Of a DNA stretch of 50,858 bases, positions 11,497 to 22,557 are shown piece by piece. A program made the position numbers and the translations under genes. Below the pieces are notes generated by a model. It was not told where the DNA came from. It searched no databases and worked only from the letters and a program-made list of their open reading frames with translations. The DNA is taken from the NCBI GenBank assembly GCA_002261195.1, contig MVBO01000106.1, positions 1 through 50,858 of the forward strand, given 5' to 3'. The stretch comes from Bifiguratus adelaidae (Eukaryota; Mucoromycota; Endogonomycetes; Endogonales). Positions within the stretch are counted from its first letter, which is position 1, and each line of letters opens with the position of its first letter.

Positions 11497-13255
11497 CTAC
11501 GGTTTAATTAGCTCTCGCAATACATCGGCATCGGAAAGCTTCCGTGAGATGTTTGTGATGAAATCTACAACGTGGGTATCGGGAGAAGTATGCTCAGCAA
11601 GATATACAATCAAGATGGTGACGTGCTCGTCAATGGCGGAGAGATAATAGGTGAAATCGATCTTTTGAATATGCTTTGGTCTTTCAGGATCCACTATTTT
11701 GCGCGGAGCGTAAACGTGAAGCGGGCCGCTGCCAGGAGACTTGAGTTTGTCTCGTGAACCATGGATGATTGAGACAGCATTGGGCAAATGCTCGGTGGGT
11801 GCCTAGTTATGGGCAAGTTAGAATAATATCACTTGAGGACGGCTGCGGACCGAATCAACATACTTCTGGTTCCGCGTAGATGATTGGAAAAGAGTTTAGT
11901 CCCGTAGGTTTCTCATAACTTTCAGGTTCACTCTTCAAGCCACGAGCATCGAATGCAGTCCCTTCCAGAACCTCGTATATCAGAGATATGCTGTGAGCGC
12001 CTGACCTTTTTCGAAAAGATCTGAACCTAACGAGAAGGAGGAAGGTCAATATCGTCGATGAGTTAGGCGAAGCTACATACATATCGTGGTAATCGGTTGT
12101 AACGCCTTTCCAGAGACTTTTGTCGTCGCCATCGTTGATACTGATTTCATGCTCCAACAGAATTGGCATAAAATATAGCGCAAGTCTAGAGTTCAGGTTT
12201 TCGTTGTACCGTCGGAGCCATGTCTGCATCCTTGAGATATACGCTCCCCGTTTGTTCTGTTTGCCACGCTGTGGAAGACGCTGTAAAGTGAATGAGTACA
12301 AGTAATGTCATATTGCTTGTGAACATACCTCTGCGCTTCCGAATAATCGTAAACTTCCCCAAGGCGATTCCTTCATATCTAAACTCTTCACGCTACTAGA
12401 CTATTTATCTCTGAGTTTGAATGTACGAATAGGCACCACATGGCCATTGACTACATACCTCTGGTACCATTGATGTTTCGCAAGCATGTACCCATTCTCT
12501 GAGCACAGCTTTGGCTTGATGGAGGTGAATGATAGCTTCTGTGAGATCAAAATCCTTGATTGCATCTCTGGCCTTTAGACAGTGGAACAGAGTCCTCAAT
12601 TCGCATCGTACAGCAACAGCAAATGTGGAAAGCGTGGATGAGGCTTGTTCGATGACATCTTGCCATTCGCCAGCAAGCAATATGTCGTCCATCACGGTTT
12701 CAGCCTTGTCAAGCATGGATATTTCGTGGAGTTCCCGCCATCTAAAGTTGAAATTTTAGCCTTACACCGATCACACACACGACTTGGTGAAGTCGAACAT
12801 ACATTTTGATTTGTTGCTGTCGTACCTGGGCGCATCGTATAAGTGCATCAATCTCGTCCGCCAGTTCAGTGTCGTCATTGGATAACTCCATCCGTAGTCC
12901 GACCAACTCGTGATGAATGAGCCGATACGAACTGCTGAGTGGTTGCTATCCTTGCGTTAATAGACAAGAATGATCAACATTTGATCCTTACGTCGTCTCT
13001 TCGAGACGGTCGCTTTGCTTTGACGAATCCAAGATTACTGTAGCTTTTCTCGCACTGTATGAATCGTGTCAAAATAGTTGCCAAGCGCGCGACAAGCGCG
13101 TTTTCGTTCTGTGAAAATGACGAAGACTTAGCTTGCTCTCAGGCTTGGGCACAGTAACTCACCTTGCTCATTTTGCTACATATTGTTGACGCAGTGTCGT
13201 AGTTGTGCACACCGAGCGCCTTGTTGACTTCTACATGCCAGTTTAATGAGTCCAT
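11497..13255 (-). CDS. KICS2 (C12orf66)-like KICSTOR complex subunit
   Basis: About eight exons give a protein of roughly 430-440 residues, close to human KICS2. Matches to recalled human blocks run the full length and in order: ALGVHNYDTASTICSKM with CEKSYSNLG; SSSYRLIHHEL; a helical middle (FHCLKARDAIKDFDLTEAII, HLHQAKAVLREW); LFGSAE; LNSRLALYFMPILLEHEI; FRSFRKRSGAHSISLIYEV; GLNSFPIIYAEPE; HLPNAVSIIHGSRDK; and FTYYLSAIDEHVTILIVYL. Human KICS2 scaffolds ITFG2, KPTN and SZT2 and recruits GATOR1 to lysosomes for amino-acid control of mTORC1. A vacuolar/TORC1 role here is inferred. The start at 13255 gives MDSLNWHVEV before the first conserved block; an upstream open frame lacks homology. Same strand as the MAG1-like gene, 104 bp downstream of its stop. 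Confidence 0.8.
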
Positions 13256-13359
13256 GCGACCACCAGTGCCGACGGACCTCAATGGCCAAATTTGTAGAAA
13301 GGCGTTTTCTTATGCACCACTCAAGGATTACAAAAGATACAAATATAAGGCTTTCAAGA

Positions 13360-14588
13360 CTATTCACTATCCATTAGCTTAGTATCGGTCATCAGCCACA
13401 TGTACCAGCATCCAATACTCCGATATGGCCTCCACTTCTCCGCGAGGTCTTGCATTTCCTCTGGACCTGGAAGGTATCCGGTAGATGACGTCTTGCCCAC
13501 CTTCTTCCCGGCGTACAATGCTTTTGTCTTGGGATCGGGCAAGTTGAAGTGCACTGCCATGCCTTTTCGTACACCAAGATCAGTCACTGGAAGAATATCT
13601 GGGTGCCTCATGTGAAACATGAGATACATGTCGACGGTCCACTGTCCAATTCCTTTCACGGCACACAATGCTTCGGAAATCTCGGCGTCGGTCATTTCCG
13701 GAAATTTGTTGACATCGATTCGCTTGTCGACGAAATGTCGCGCGAGATCTTGAAGATATTCAGCTTTTCTGCCCGACAGGCCCGCTGATTTGAGCTCCTC
13801 AATGCTTTTCGCCAACACCATCTCGGGCGTTGGAAACCACAATTCTTGCTCATAATAACTGATATCAATGTCTTCTTCCGGTTTGAAGAGACGTAAGAAG
13901 CGTTTGAGTATCGCTGCACATGCAGCACCTGCCAACTGCTGATAGATGATGGCACGAGCTAACGATCTGATACACTGGTTAGTGCGAACGACAAGGGAAG
14001 AAGGCAAATGTGTACGCACTTGAAGGGGTTGGGGTCCAGGCACTCCGATCGCTTTCTGTAATGGTCACAGCTCTTCCTTTTGATGAGTTCCGCTAAATCC
14101 GGATCTATCTTGCAAAGATGGGCAACCGCCTTGTCGTAGTCGTATTCGAACCGTGAGGCTAGCTTCTTGGTGGTTTCCTCTGTCATCTCTATAGTTTCTA
14201 CGGCCTTGATCACCGGCATCGGCTGGGATAGGATCTGGTAAGACTGTGTTACCGGGATTGACAACTCGTGCTCACCTCCTCCTTCACCTTTTCTGCCGCT
14301 TCCGGTACCTTATTCGGCACGACGACCTTTGCCTTAACCGTCCTCTTAACACTTGCAACCATAGGTCAGGACCTGACCGTGAAAACCATCTTTAACTCAC
14401 GTGGACTTTGTCTGCTTATAAATCTTGTTAACTGGCTTTATGTTGGTATCTGGACTCGTCATTGCCTTTGCAGCTGTCCGCGCACTCCTTCTAGGTGCTG
14501 TGGTTAACATCTTACTCGCAGCCATTCGAGAAAAAGTGTCCCGTGAATTGCAAAGCAAGAAACGAGATTTGACCTTTGGCTGCGCCAC
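13360..14588 (-). CDS. MAG1: DNA-3-methyladenine glycosylase (MAG1/AlkA family)
   Basis: HhH-GPD DNA repair glycosylase that excises alkylated bases. After a basic N-terminus (MAASKM, PRRSARTAAKAM; possible nuclear targeting) come DPDLAELIKRKSCDHY, NPFKSLARAIIYQQLAGAA (first helices), AGLSGRKAEYLQDLA, the hairpin VKGIGQWTVDMYLMF and LPVTDLGVRKGM, whose Asp is the expected catalytic residue. The C-terminus has WRPYRSIGCWYMW as in Mag1. Four exons join in frame; the intron near 14000 removes the segment between NPFK and SLARAII. Two starts are possible: 14588 (MAQPKVKSRF) or 14525 (MAASKML); the second gives a more usual N-terminus. Confidence 0.9.
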
Positions 14589-15400
14589 GATCGCCTAAAT
14601 TGACGATGGTATTTGCAATATCGCATTCTGCGTCTCATATCGGTCACGATCTGCTGAGAGTTACTGGGGAGGAATTTGGCCCCTGCCACTTAGCCTTGGA
14701 GTACGGCGGAAACTATAGGGTGACGCATCTTTCGAAGACGGACACCATAGCGTTCGCGAGTGCGCACTTGTGGGTAGGAAGAGCACACATATCACACCGT
14801 ACCTCCTTCCCTTTGTGTATTCCAAGATAATCGTGTTCCGGATGAGAGGAGTTAGATTTCACGCTCCCACATGTTCAAGGAAGTGAAAACTCCACCTCTT
14901 GCGGAAATGGTGAGATTGTCGACGCTCGGTGCCTCTCTTTGTAACAAGAGCTCCTCCTTGTATCCGCTTAGGTACAACATCATGATGCAACTGTATCGCT
15001 TAATGACTGGTTTGGCTCATATTTCAATTTGAGCATATCATCGCTCCTTTATGACCTTTATACCTTCCCTTGTATCCTAGTGAGCACAGAAGGCGCTCAC
15101 GTTCCAACTAGACATTCGCTCTGTTAGATCACGTTACGACGTTCCTGCCAATTCGAGGCAATGTATCTGATCATGGCCGAATTCATCTCGGCTCGGTTGG
15201 CATCCTTCCAGCAGCATTGTTTTTTGGATATCAAAGCAATTGTAACCTACCTCGTAAGTGTGTTTAATGTAAGCAAGCAGAAGAATAAGCATGAGGTTTG
15301 CAACCAATGGCCGTAGTGATAAACCTTGTCTTTAAAGTGTTCTGTTCGATTCAGCTCGTATCATTCAAATTGGGCGCCAGATATGACACCCGTCGCTGAC
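14589..15400. other. Long divergent intergenic region
   Basis: About 810 bp between the MAG1-like gene and the chromodomain gene. The plus-strand frame at 14576-14830 overlaps the MAG1 start and has no recognisable motif. Splice-like sites near 15260 could mark a 5' UTR intron or an upstream exon of the chromodomain gene, but nothing I can support as coding. No tRNA or repeat seen. Confidence 0.35.
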
Positions 15401-18400
15401 ATGGAGGACGGCGGAACAGGCGAGTTCTTTTGTGTCAAGTCATTGCTAGATTCAAGGACGATAAAGGAGTGACAGAGTTTCTCGTGGAGTGGGACGCACC
15501 CGTATGTGTGTCTCGAGTTCTCGCTTTGCGCGCAGGCTAACGATCTTTGAACGGCAGGAGGGAAGGAGATACGATAACACGTGGGGTAGGTATCCTTGAT
15601 CGCGTCATGAACGACAGACTTATAGACTCCACAGAACCCGAACAGAACGTTGTGCCGTATGTGCCATACCTTGTAGAGAAGTTAGCCAACAGAAAGCGAG
15701 AAAGAATACTTTGAAAGCAACCAACGAAGATATAGACGATGCGGAGCCCTTACGGAAGCGGAAACGTCAAGAGCCGATATCTCCGGAACACTTCTCCTCA
15801 AAGGACAAAAAGTCACCGCAAAGATCCGACCAAAAACGCATTCGCAGGAAAACCTGAACACGAACAATGTCCCATCGAGGGAAGCAATCTCCACTGGTAG
15901 CCGAATGGATATGACTCAGAGACCAGTAAAGAAGACACCATACTTATCAGACAAGCGAATGCCTGTACCTGCCAGAGACCCCAGAGCCTCGAGCGATATA
16001 AATGTTCCGCGTTCGGCAAGAATGGCTGAGATATCTACGCAAACCAGGATGCGACAGGACCATAGGCCACAAAAGCCTTCTCAAAGGTCTCCCTTCATCA
16101 GAAATTCAACACCAAGCACCGCTTCCCACGCATCTACCCCGCGACCACGAGCTGTTGAGCACAGAGCAATTGAGCGAACCCCAGCGCGGAAATCCAGTTC
16201 ATCGACGAATTTCATCTCACTTCCAGCTGCTGACCGTAATGTGGGAGCCCTTTCCGATACTATGTGCAAAGTTAATTTAGAACTATCTTGCCTGAAAGTG
16301 CTCGGCAAAAGGCGAATTTATTGTCAACACAATTCTGAAAGGCTCCCAGGTATCGGAGTACAGTTCTCTACTTCAAAATATCCAGGTGGATTCTGCAAAC
16401 ACTGCTGACATCGACAAAGCTGTCGTCGGTATGCTGCGATCATGCATATATCCATCAATGCAACTAGTCAAATCTTCAGCCCACGTCAATCCTTGGGCAA
16501 GTTGCAAGCTGAATTCTATAGTCCGTCTCGTTGGCAAGTCCTTGGAGGAGCGTTTTGTAAGTTCTATACGTGGACCTTATCGTCTGTCTGACTAACACTG
16601 TTTGCAGACTCTAACAATAGCAATCATCGCTTACGACGAAACGACAGAGGTAATTTCTCGAGAGTGCCATATTTGTCATGATCGTTAATTACACTCCCTT
16701 CAGAATATGCTTATTGAGTTCGCCATTTCCTTAAGATTAACATATTGCCGACTCGGCGCGTCACTAAAGAAACGCGGCTTTAATGATCCGACTGTCAGGA
16801 GGTCCGGTGTCGTACTTCGCACCAGAATGGAACAGCAAAAACAGCCTGCCGACTGGGTATGGAATTCACTCATGGCATAAAACGTACAGACACTCATTCG
16901 AATTTCAAAGATGGAGACTCTCGAACCGGACATGACCATCATCATCGATCCCCGCGTCTCGACGAAAGATGTGCTGTTCCAAAAGTTTGCAATGGCATTT
17001 CCTGGTCCAATGATCTGGTTACTCAGCGCCGACACTTTTGAATATCAGGTTTTTCTCGCCGCCTATGAAGCATCCCAAGCCAATGACCCCAGCGCCAAAC
17101 TGTTAAGTCTTCTTCGCGACGTGTTTATCAGCGTTAAGGCGAAGACGCTCTCCTTCCTCACACGTGAAAGTGAAAGAGACGTTTCTCTTCTCGACAGTTT
17201 CGTGAAAGTCCTCAAGCGCGATGCTAATAATAAGCGTACATCGCAGAAGGCCGAGAAAGAGCCAGGTGAAGTTTCACGGGTACCGGAGCAGACTCCAGAA
17301 GTAGAACCAAAAACCAATGGCACCGCTCCTGCGGACGATCCTGAGTCAGAAACAGATGAAGTAGTTATGACGAACGTCGTTGCGTGCGGATTTGTTCAGG
17401 AATCTTACGGGGCGGAGCACGAACATGCGGAAGCCCATGGCTTGATCTCGAAAATTACGAATGCGGTTGGACAAGTTAAAGCCGTCCCTGTCAATGGTCA
17501 CAATATCACAAAGAAAAAATCGCAAGCTAGTCTCGCAGCAGGCGAAGTGAAGAGGAGGGCAAGCGAATCGATCGCACAGAAAGCGTCCGGTAAGATTTCC
17601 CTCCAAGCAGACGGACATTAGGGAATGTTTTAGTTCTCCGAGTCTGATACGAATGTTTAGGAAATGACGAAGGAGTCGATGAACTTGCTGATGTTGACAT
17701 GCTCGAGCCTACTTCAGCTGATGAAAGCGGAGTTTCTCTTACTGAGACGATTAAAGTGGCTCGCACCGTGGCGGCAGTAAGAGCTATGGAGGGTCAGAGG
17801 AGCAAACCGGCAGCGAATGAAACAGCTTCTGGTAACGTAACAGCGAACACGATTTTATGGATGTCTAATAAGATCTTCACAGCTGCTGTCAAAGTGCCTA
17901 CTACTGAAAATATCGAAACAAAGACCAATCAACCGCCGGAGGCCGTATCAAAGCCGAACCCTGCTGTACGGGAATCCGAAGCACAAACGGTATGGTCAAA
18001 ACGCGAAAACGAGTCTCAAACAGACTGCGTGCAAGAGTTCGACGTTGTTCATTGTTCGCTGCCTCAGCTCAAACTTGTCTTGTCTTCGCTGCAAGGGCAA
18101 CCGATCAACCATATCCTTTTCAAACTTCAGAAAGAAGCAAAAAGCGTTATTCATGCATCTCCGACAGTGCAAGTCATCATTGAGGGTTACCTCGCTCTAT
18201 TTAAAGAAAGCCTGAAGGAGTCTGAAAAGCGCAAGTCGGATATACAGCGATTGCAAAAGCAGGTCGCAGAACAGGAGAGGCGTCAAAACGAGCAAGATTT
18301 CGAAGCTGCTATCCGGAATGCACACGCCTTAGTAGAACAGCAAACAAAGCAGGCTCAGGAGAGTGAAGCCCGGTTTATGGAACAGGCGAACCAAAAAGAC

Positions 18401-18613
18401 GCGGAAATCAAGTCTTTGCGATCACAATTAGCATTGAGCCAACAATCGCTGGCGCTCAACAATGACACCATACAGCAACTTCAAACCGAGACGGAGACAT
18501 TACGGCAAAAAGTGCAACATTTGGAGAATTTGCAACTCAGTTATGTTGCAAATCGGGTTGATTTGGAAAGAGAGTTGTGTTTACTCCAATACAAAAGTTA
18601 TCAGCTGTTCTAA
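15401..18613 (+). CDS. Chromodomain protein with degenerate SNF2-like lobe and coiled coil (Hda2/3-like layout); possible frameshift
   Basis: The chromodomain begins EFFCVKSLLDSR (15421) and continues DKGVTEFLVEWDAP, then RRYDNTW and EPEQNVVP in the next exons. A basic Ser/Pro-rich linker (to ~16240) follows. Residues encoded at 16400-17100 read like a worn SNF2 C-terminal lobe in order: MLRSCIYPSMQLV, CKLNSIVRLVGKSLEER, TLTIAIIAYDETTE, RLTYCRLGAS, PDMTIIIDPRVSTKDVLFQK, GPMIWLLSADTFEYQVF. The motif V/VI arginines are missing, so ATPase activity is unlikely. From ~18200 a long coiled coil runs to the stop. Family knowledge: Hda2/Hda3 of the HDA1/SHREC deacetylase complexes and plant MOM1 combine an inactive SNF2-like fold with coiled coils. 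Hence a heterochromatin/deacetylase cofactor is inferred. The chromodomain frame breaks near 15455-15470; the rest joins through GT-AG introns, two of them weakly supported. Confidence 0.6.
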
Positions 18614-18812
18614 GCTACCGCGGAGTCGTGAAGAGTCATGTAAAGTAGTGCAGGCATGTAACATATGGACAAGATATACCCATAATTACGACCATCTTAA
18701 TGAGCTGCTCATCGTTGTTCCTGGCCAATGTTCATGTGAAGAGAATACCGCGTATGCTTGTTGATGATGTTCTAATATAATACACATTATAGTACAGGGA
18801 GAATAGTTTGCC

Positions 18813-19350
18813 TTACTGTTCTTCTGGCGCATCCTCGAATTCCTCGTTGGAAGACTCCGCGGACTCGGGCTCATTTTCGGGAGCCGCCGTTGCAGGCTGT
18901 GATTTCGGCTTCTTTCGTAGTTTGTCCTGTTGCGCGCGACGAGCGGCTTTTTGTCTTTCCTTTTCAGCAGCAAGCTATATTATCGCGTGGTTGATGAGAG
19001 ATGCGTTCGCAAGCTTCCCAATGGGTCAAACTCACCTTTTCCTTACGCGCCTCAATCTCCTGTAGCATTTGCTCTTTGAAAGGAAATGAGTTGGGAATGC
19101 CGGGATCCTTCTTGGACTCTGCAAGGCCGTGTTAATTCATGTCTGCTTGGGTCCATGGCCACGACTCACTCTTCCGTTGAGGGTTTTTCTTTGCTTCCCT
19201 GTTCAGTTGGCGGTGATGTTCTCTTGCCTTCTTTTCAATCTTGTACCGCTTGGCCGCGGACATACGCTTTGACTTGGCCTCTGATCCATAGATCAGCATG
19301 GCTCCACTTTATACACACTGGGCATTGAATCACTTACTCTTGTGCACCAT
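18813..19350 (-). CDS. Small stand-alone GNL3/Grn1 N-terminal-domain protein
   Basis: Four exons encode about 135 residues: [74 protein letters not shown], and a tail rich in Glu and Ser ending EFEDAPEEQ. The basic start plus [15 protein letters not shown] is the signature of the N-terminal domain of nucleostemin, GNL3L, Grn1 and Nug1, which carries nucleolar targeting and RNA-binding functions. Those proteins continue into a circularly permuted GTPase of several hundred residues; here the frame stops after an acidic tail and nothing like G4-G5-G1 motifs occurs nearby. It may be a nucleolar ribosome-biogenesis accessory protein. Splice joins are clean and the start is the only in-frame ATG upstream of the basic block. 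Confidence 0.75.
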
Positions 19351-19531
19351 GTCTATGATATGTCAAGTCTATGTGCACGAAAGAAGCAAACTTTTTTTGC
19401 TGTCCAAATTTGGCTTGATTTTCAAGGTCCAAGAGAATCTCTCATTGTCCTACTGGTCGAGCTGATTGAAGTGGTACTTTCCGCAAAAGTGGTAGGACAT
19501 GCCATCTATACTTGGCATTTTACTCTCAAGG

Positions 19532-22466
19532 TCAAGGCTGCCGCAGCTTATCAATCGTCGCGACTAATTCTACAATCTGGTGTCTATACATTTCCTTGAC
19601 ATCTTGAATGTCTGCTCTCAGTTCATTGGCTTCTTCCGTACGTTCCCCTAGCATCTCCAATGCCGCATGGTATCTGTTGCAGAAATGAGCGAATGGGCGT
19701 CTATTTGAATGCATTCATACCTTTTGGCCAAGTCCTTGTGCTCCTTATCCGAAGCTAACAATTCCTCAATCTGAGTATTCCTGTCAAAAGGAATGATTTG
19801 AGGGTTTTGCGACAATTGAGTGCCTGCTAGACTTACCTCTTCTCCATCTCTCGTGTCATTTGAACTAGCTCATCTTGGAGCTCGGTTCGCGACTGAGTCA
19901 AAGTTTGGATCTGCTTTGATAAATACTGATTCTGTCCCTCCAATTGCCGGAGACTAGACTGCATACGGTCGAAGCTCATGGGAGATCCTTTGGTGCCGTT
20001 CACCGTTTGGAGGTCCGTGTCAAGACTAGATCGGGAGCTAACGGAAGCAGCCTTGTTCTAATTCAATGCTCAATGAGTAAACAGGCCACCATATTGGAAG
20101 CTACTCACTGGACTCAGATTTCCCAAAAGTTGCTTTTCCAGAGAGTTTGATGATGATGTATCTTGAATAGGGCTGCTGATGAGAGGTTTTTGCTCGTCCA
20201 CGTCATGCTTAAGGTTTGTTGCGTCTAATGCGTTTGCGAGTGGCACGTTTGATGTCCATGCTTTTCGCTCGTTCTCCAGCCTCAGCTGAAACTCCGCTTC
20301 GAGCTTCTCTCGTAGTTGCTCCAAGTCACGTTGCGTGGCCTCCTTCATTTGTGTAATGGCGAATTCCTGCTGAGCTAAACTCTCCTTCCTTTCTAAATCA
20401 ACGAGCTGCAAATCATTGAGTGATTGCGTGAGGGATGCGTTCCGTGAGCGTTCTTTTTCCAGCATGTTTTGCATGTCGGATTGCTGTCGAAGCAAATCAT
20501 CCAGACGTTGAGAGATGTGAAATTTCTCTGTAGTCTCGCTCTCCAGGTTAGCCTGGTATGATTTCAATGCGTTGTCCAACTTCTTCTCGGCAACTTCTGC
20601 TCTATGTACAGCTTCGTCATGTTGGGCTTGCAGGGCGTTGATTTGTTGTATCAGCGAGCCGGTCGCCTCGTCGAGCCCATTGGCATGCTGCTCTGCATTT
20701 TGTTCTGCAGCTTGCAACCGCTTTTGGAGATATGCAATCTCATCACGCAACCGATCTTCGTTGTTTGCAACCTGCTGCTCTTGTTGCTCAAAGCGCCGTC
20801 GAAGTTCCAGCAGCTGTCTCTCTAGATCATCCACCTCTGTTCGACTCGATTGTCGTAGCTTCTCCAATTCTTCCGATAGTCGCTGCTTTTCCGTTCGTTC
20901 TTGCAACATCGCATCCTGTACAGCTGCATCATTGGCCTTTTGTGCTTCAATTTGATAGCGTTTTGAGTCTTCATTAGCTTTCTCCAAAGCTTGTTGGGAT
21001 TCATTGAGCTGGCGCTGGAGGGTTTTGCAAGTAGCGCTCAGTTTTTCAAGTTCTTTTTGCTGTGCAAGGATTGTGGTGTTGAGGTTTCGAACGTTTTCTT
21101 GCAGTCGCTTTTCCGTTTCTTGGGATTTCAACATGCGTGCGTTGGCATCTACTTGATCTTGACTTGACTTTTCTATCTTCTTTTGTAGTTCCGATATTTG
21201 CTTGGCGTTCTCCGTCTTCTCGGCCCGTAATTTTTTGATTGTCGTCATGTGTTTTAGTTCGTTCTTGGACAGCTTTTCTCCTTCCTCCATAAGACCAGTT
21301 ACTTGCTCCTCCTTTTGCTTTACCTGCGCTCTGAGTTGGTCGACGATTTTCTGCAATGCTGTTGTACCTTGCTGGGGATTGCTTTGCCCGGACCTTAGTG
21401 CTTCAAGTTCACCTCGTAAGGATTGTACTTCAGCGCTCTGACTAGACATTTTCGTTGCCGTTTCGTTAGCCCGTGATTCGTATTCAACTTCTTTCTTCTG
21501 CAACGCTTTGTTCAAATCGTTGATTTGATTGTTCAGAATGGCATTGGCCTCCATTGCCGATTCAAGCTGTCGTTCACGCTGCCTTAGGACCTTATTCAAG
21601 TCAGCCTCCTGTTGAGTGGGTGGTTGGGAGTATTCAACGTTGCCGCCATCTGTTTCTGTCGAGCTTTGTGATGCACTTTGCTCAGTGATTGCACGTGTTT
21701 CGAGATTTGATGAAGTAGACGTGTCAGGCTCACTGGTGACCACCTTACTTGCAATGTCCAACTCGGTGGACTCGGCATTAACATCATCATCTGACCCCTG
21801 CTTCTCGTCTTGCTGATCAGAAGGTTTCATTATAGCTATAGGCCCTTGAGCTGCGTTTGCAGATGCATCTGCGGTGTTCCCTGAGCTATCCGGGCTGCTC
21901 TTCCCTTGAAGATCCCTTTGAGCTGTTATACCGGCATTGACGTCCTCCAGTGGAGCATCTATCGATAGATCATTCCGCGCAACGTCTAATGATGGAGTAC
22001 GACTCCTCGAGCTGCTTTCACTGGATACCTCTGTGCTTTTCCTTGGCTTACTCTTGTCACCGACAGCTTTGGCAAGCCGTGCTGCAAGGTCTTCTTGCGG
22101 TCGTCTCTGCTTAGATGAATTGGATGTAGGTGTAGAAGTATTAGTCGATGTGCTTGTTGATGTAATCTTTTCTCCAGCAGTGTCAAACTTTGGGAGTGGA
22201 CTGACTTCTGGCATTTGCTTCCTTGTGGTGACCAGTATTCCGGTTTCCGGGTCCACATAGCTTTCTGAAAGACGAGCGATTGAGCCAAATGCAGGAGTAG
22301 GGTATCGCTAACTTGCATCTACCGTACCTGTGTCTCCGCTTGAACTTTGTGCGGTGGGAAAGTCAAGAGCCTTGTCCAACCTATTCTCCACGGTTGCCAT
22401 TGCATTCTTCAAAAAGCCTCCCCATGAGCCTCCGGCGCTTGCGCCTTTGTCATTGAAGAAACTCAT
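19532..22466 (-). CDS. TMF1/Sgm1-like golgin
   Basis: Starts MSFFNDKGASAGGSWGGFLK, splices at 22333/22266 into ESYVDPETGILVT, then a Ser/Thr-rich disordered region and a very long coiled coil (about 22000 to 20300). The block VTGLMEEGEKLSKNELKHM followed by IKKLRAEKTEN is diagnostic for TMF1. The C-terminal exons carry the conserved Rab6-binding region: LAKRYHAALEMLGERTEEAN with ELRADIQDVKEMYRHQIVEL just before the stop. TMF1/Sgm1 is a peripheral Golgi tether that binds Rab6/Ypt6 and captures retrograde vesicles. Length (~900 aa) fits the family. Three or four short introns near the 3' end interrupt the coiled coil. Divergent with AIM24, with 91 bp between the ATGs. Confidence 0.9.
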
Positions 22467-22557
22467 GGCTCTATCGGTCGTCCTCAGTTACGTATCCGTA
22501 GTCTGTCCATTACACTCCAAGAGATAAAACGCACCCGTGCGATACCCACCAATTTCG

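Noticed and set aside
15660..15860. Frame changes after the chromodomain read as further frameshifts
   Set aside because: A GTATGT donor near 15658 with an acceptor about 40 nt later keeps one frame open into the linker, so an intron explains it, though it is very short.
20572..22260. Several Ser/Cys-rich frames on the plus strand opposite TMF1
   Set aside because: They are the reverse reading of Gln/Glu/Lys-rich coiled-coil codons; no motif of their own.
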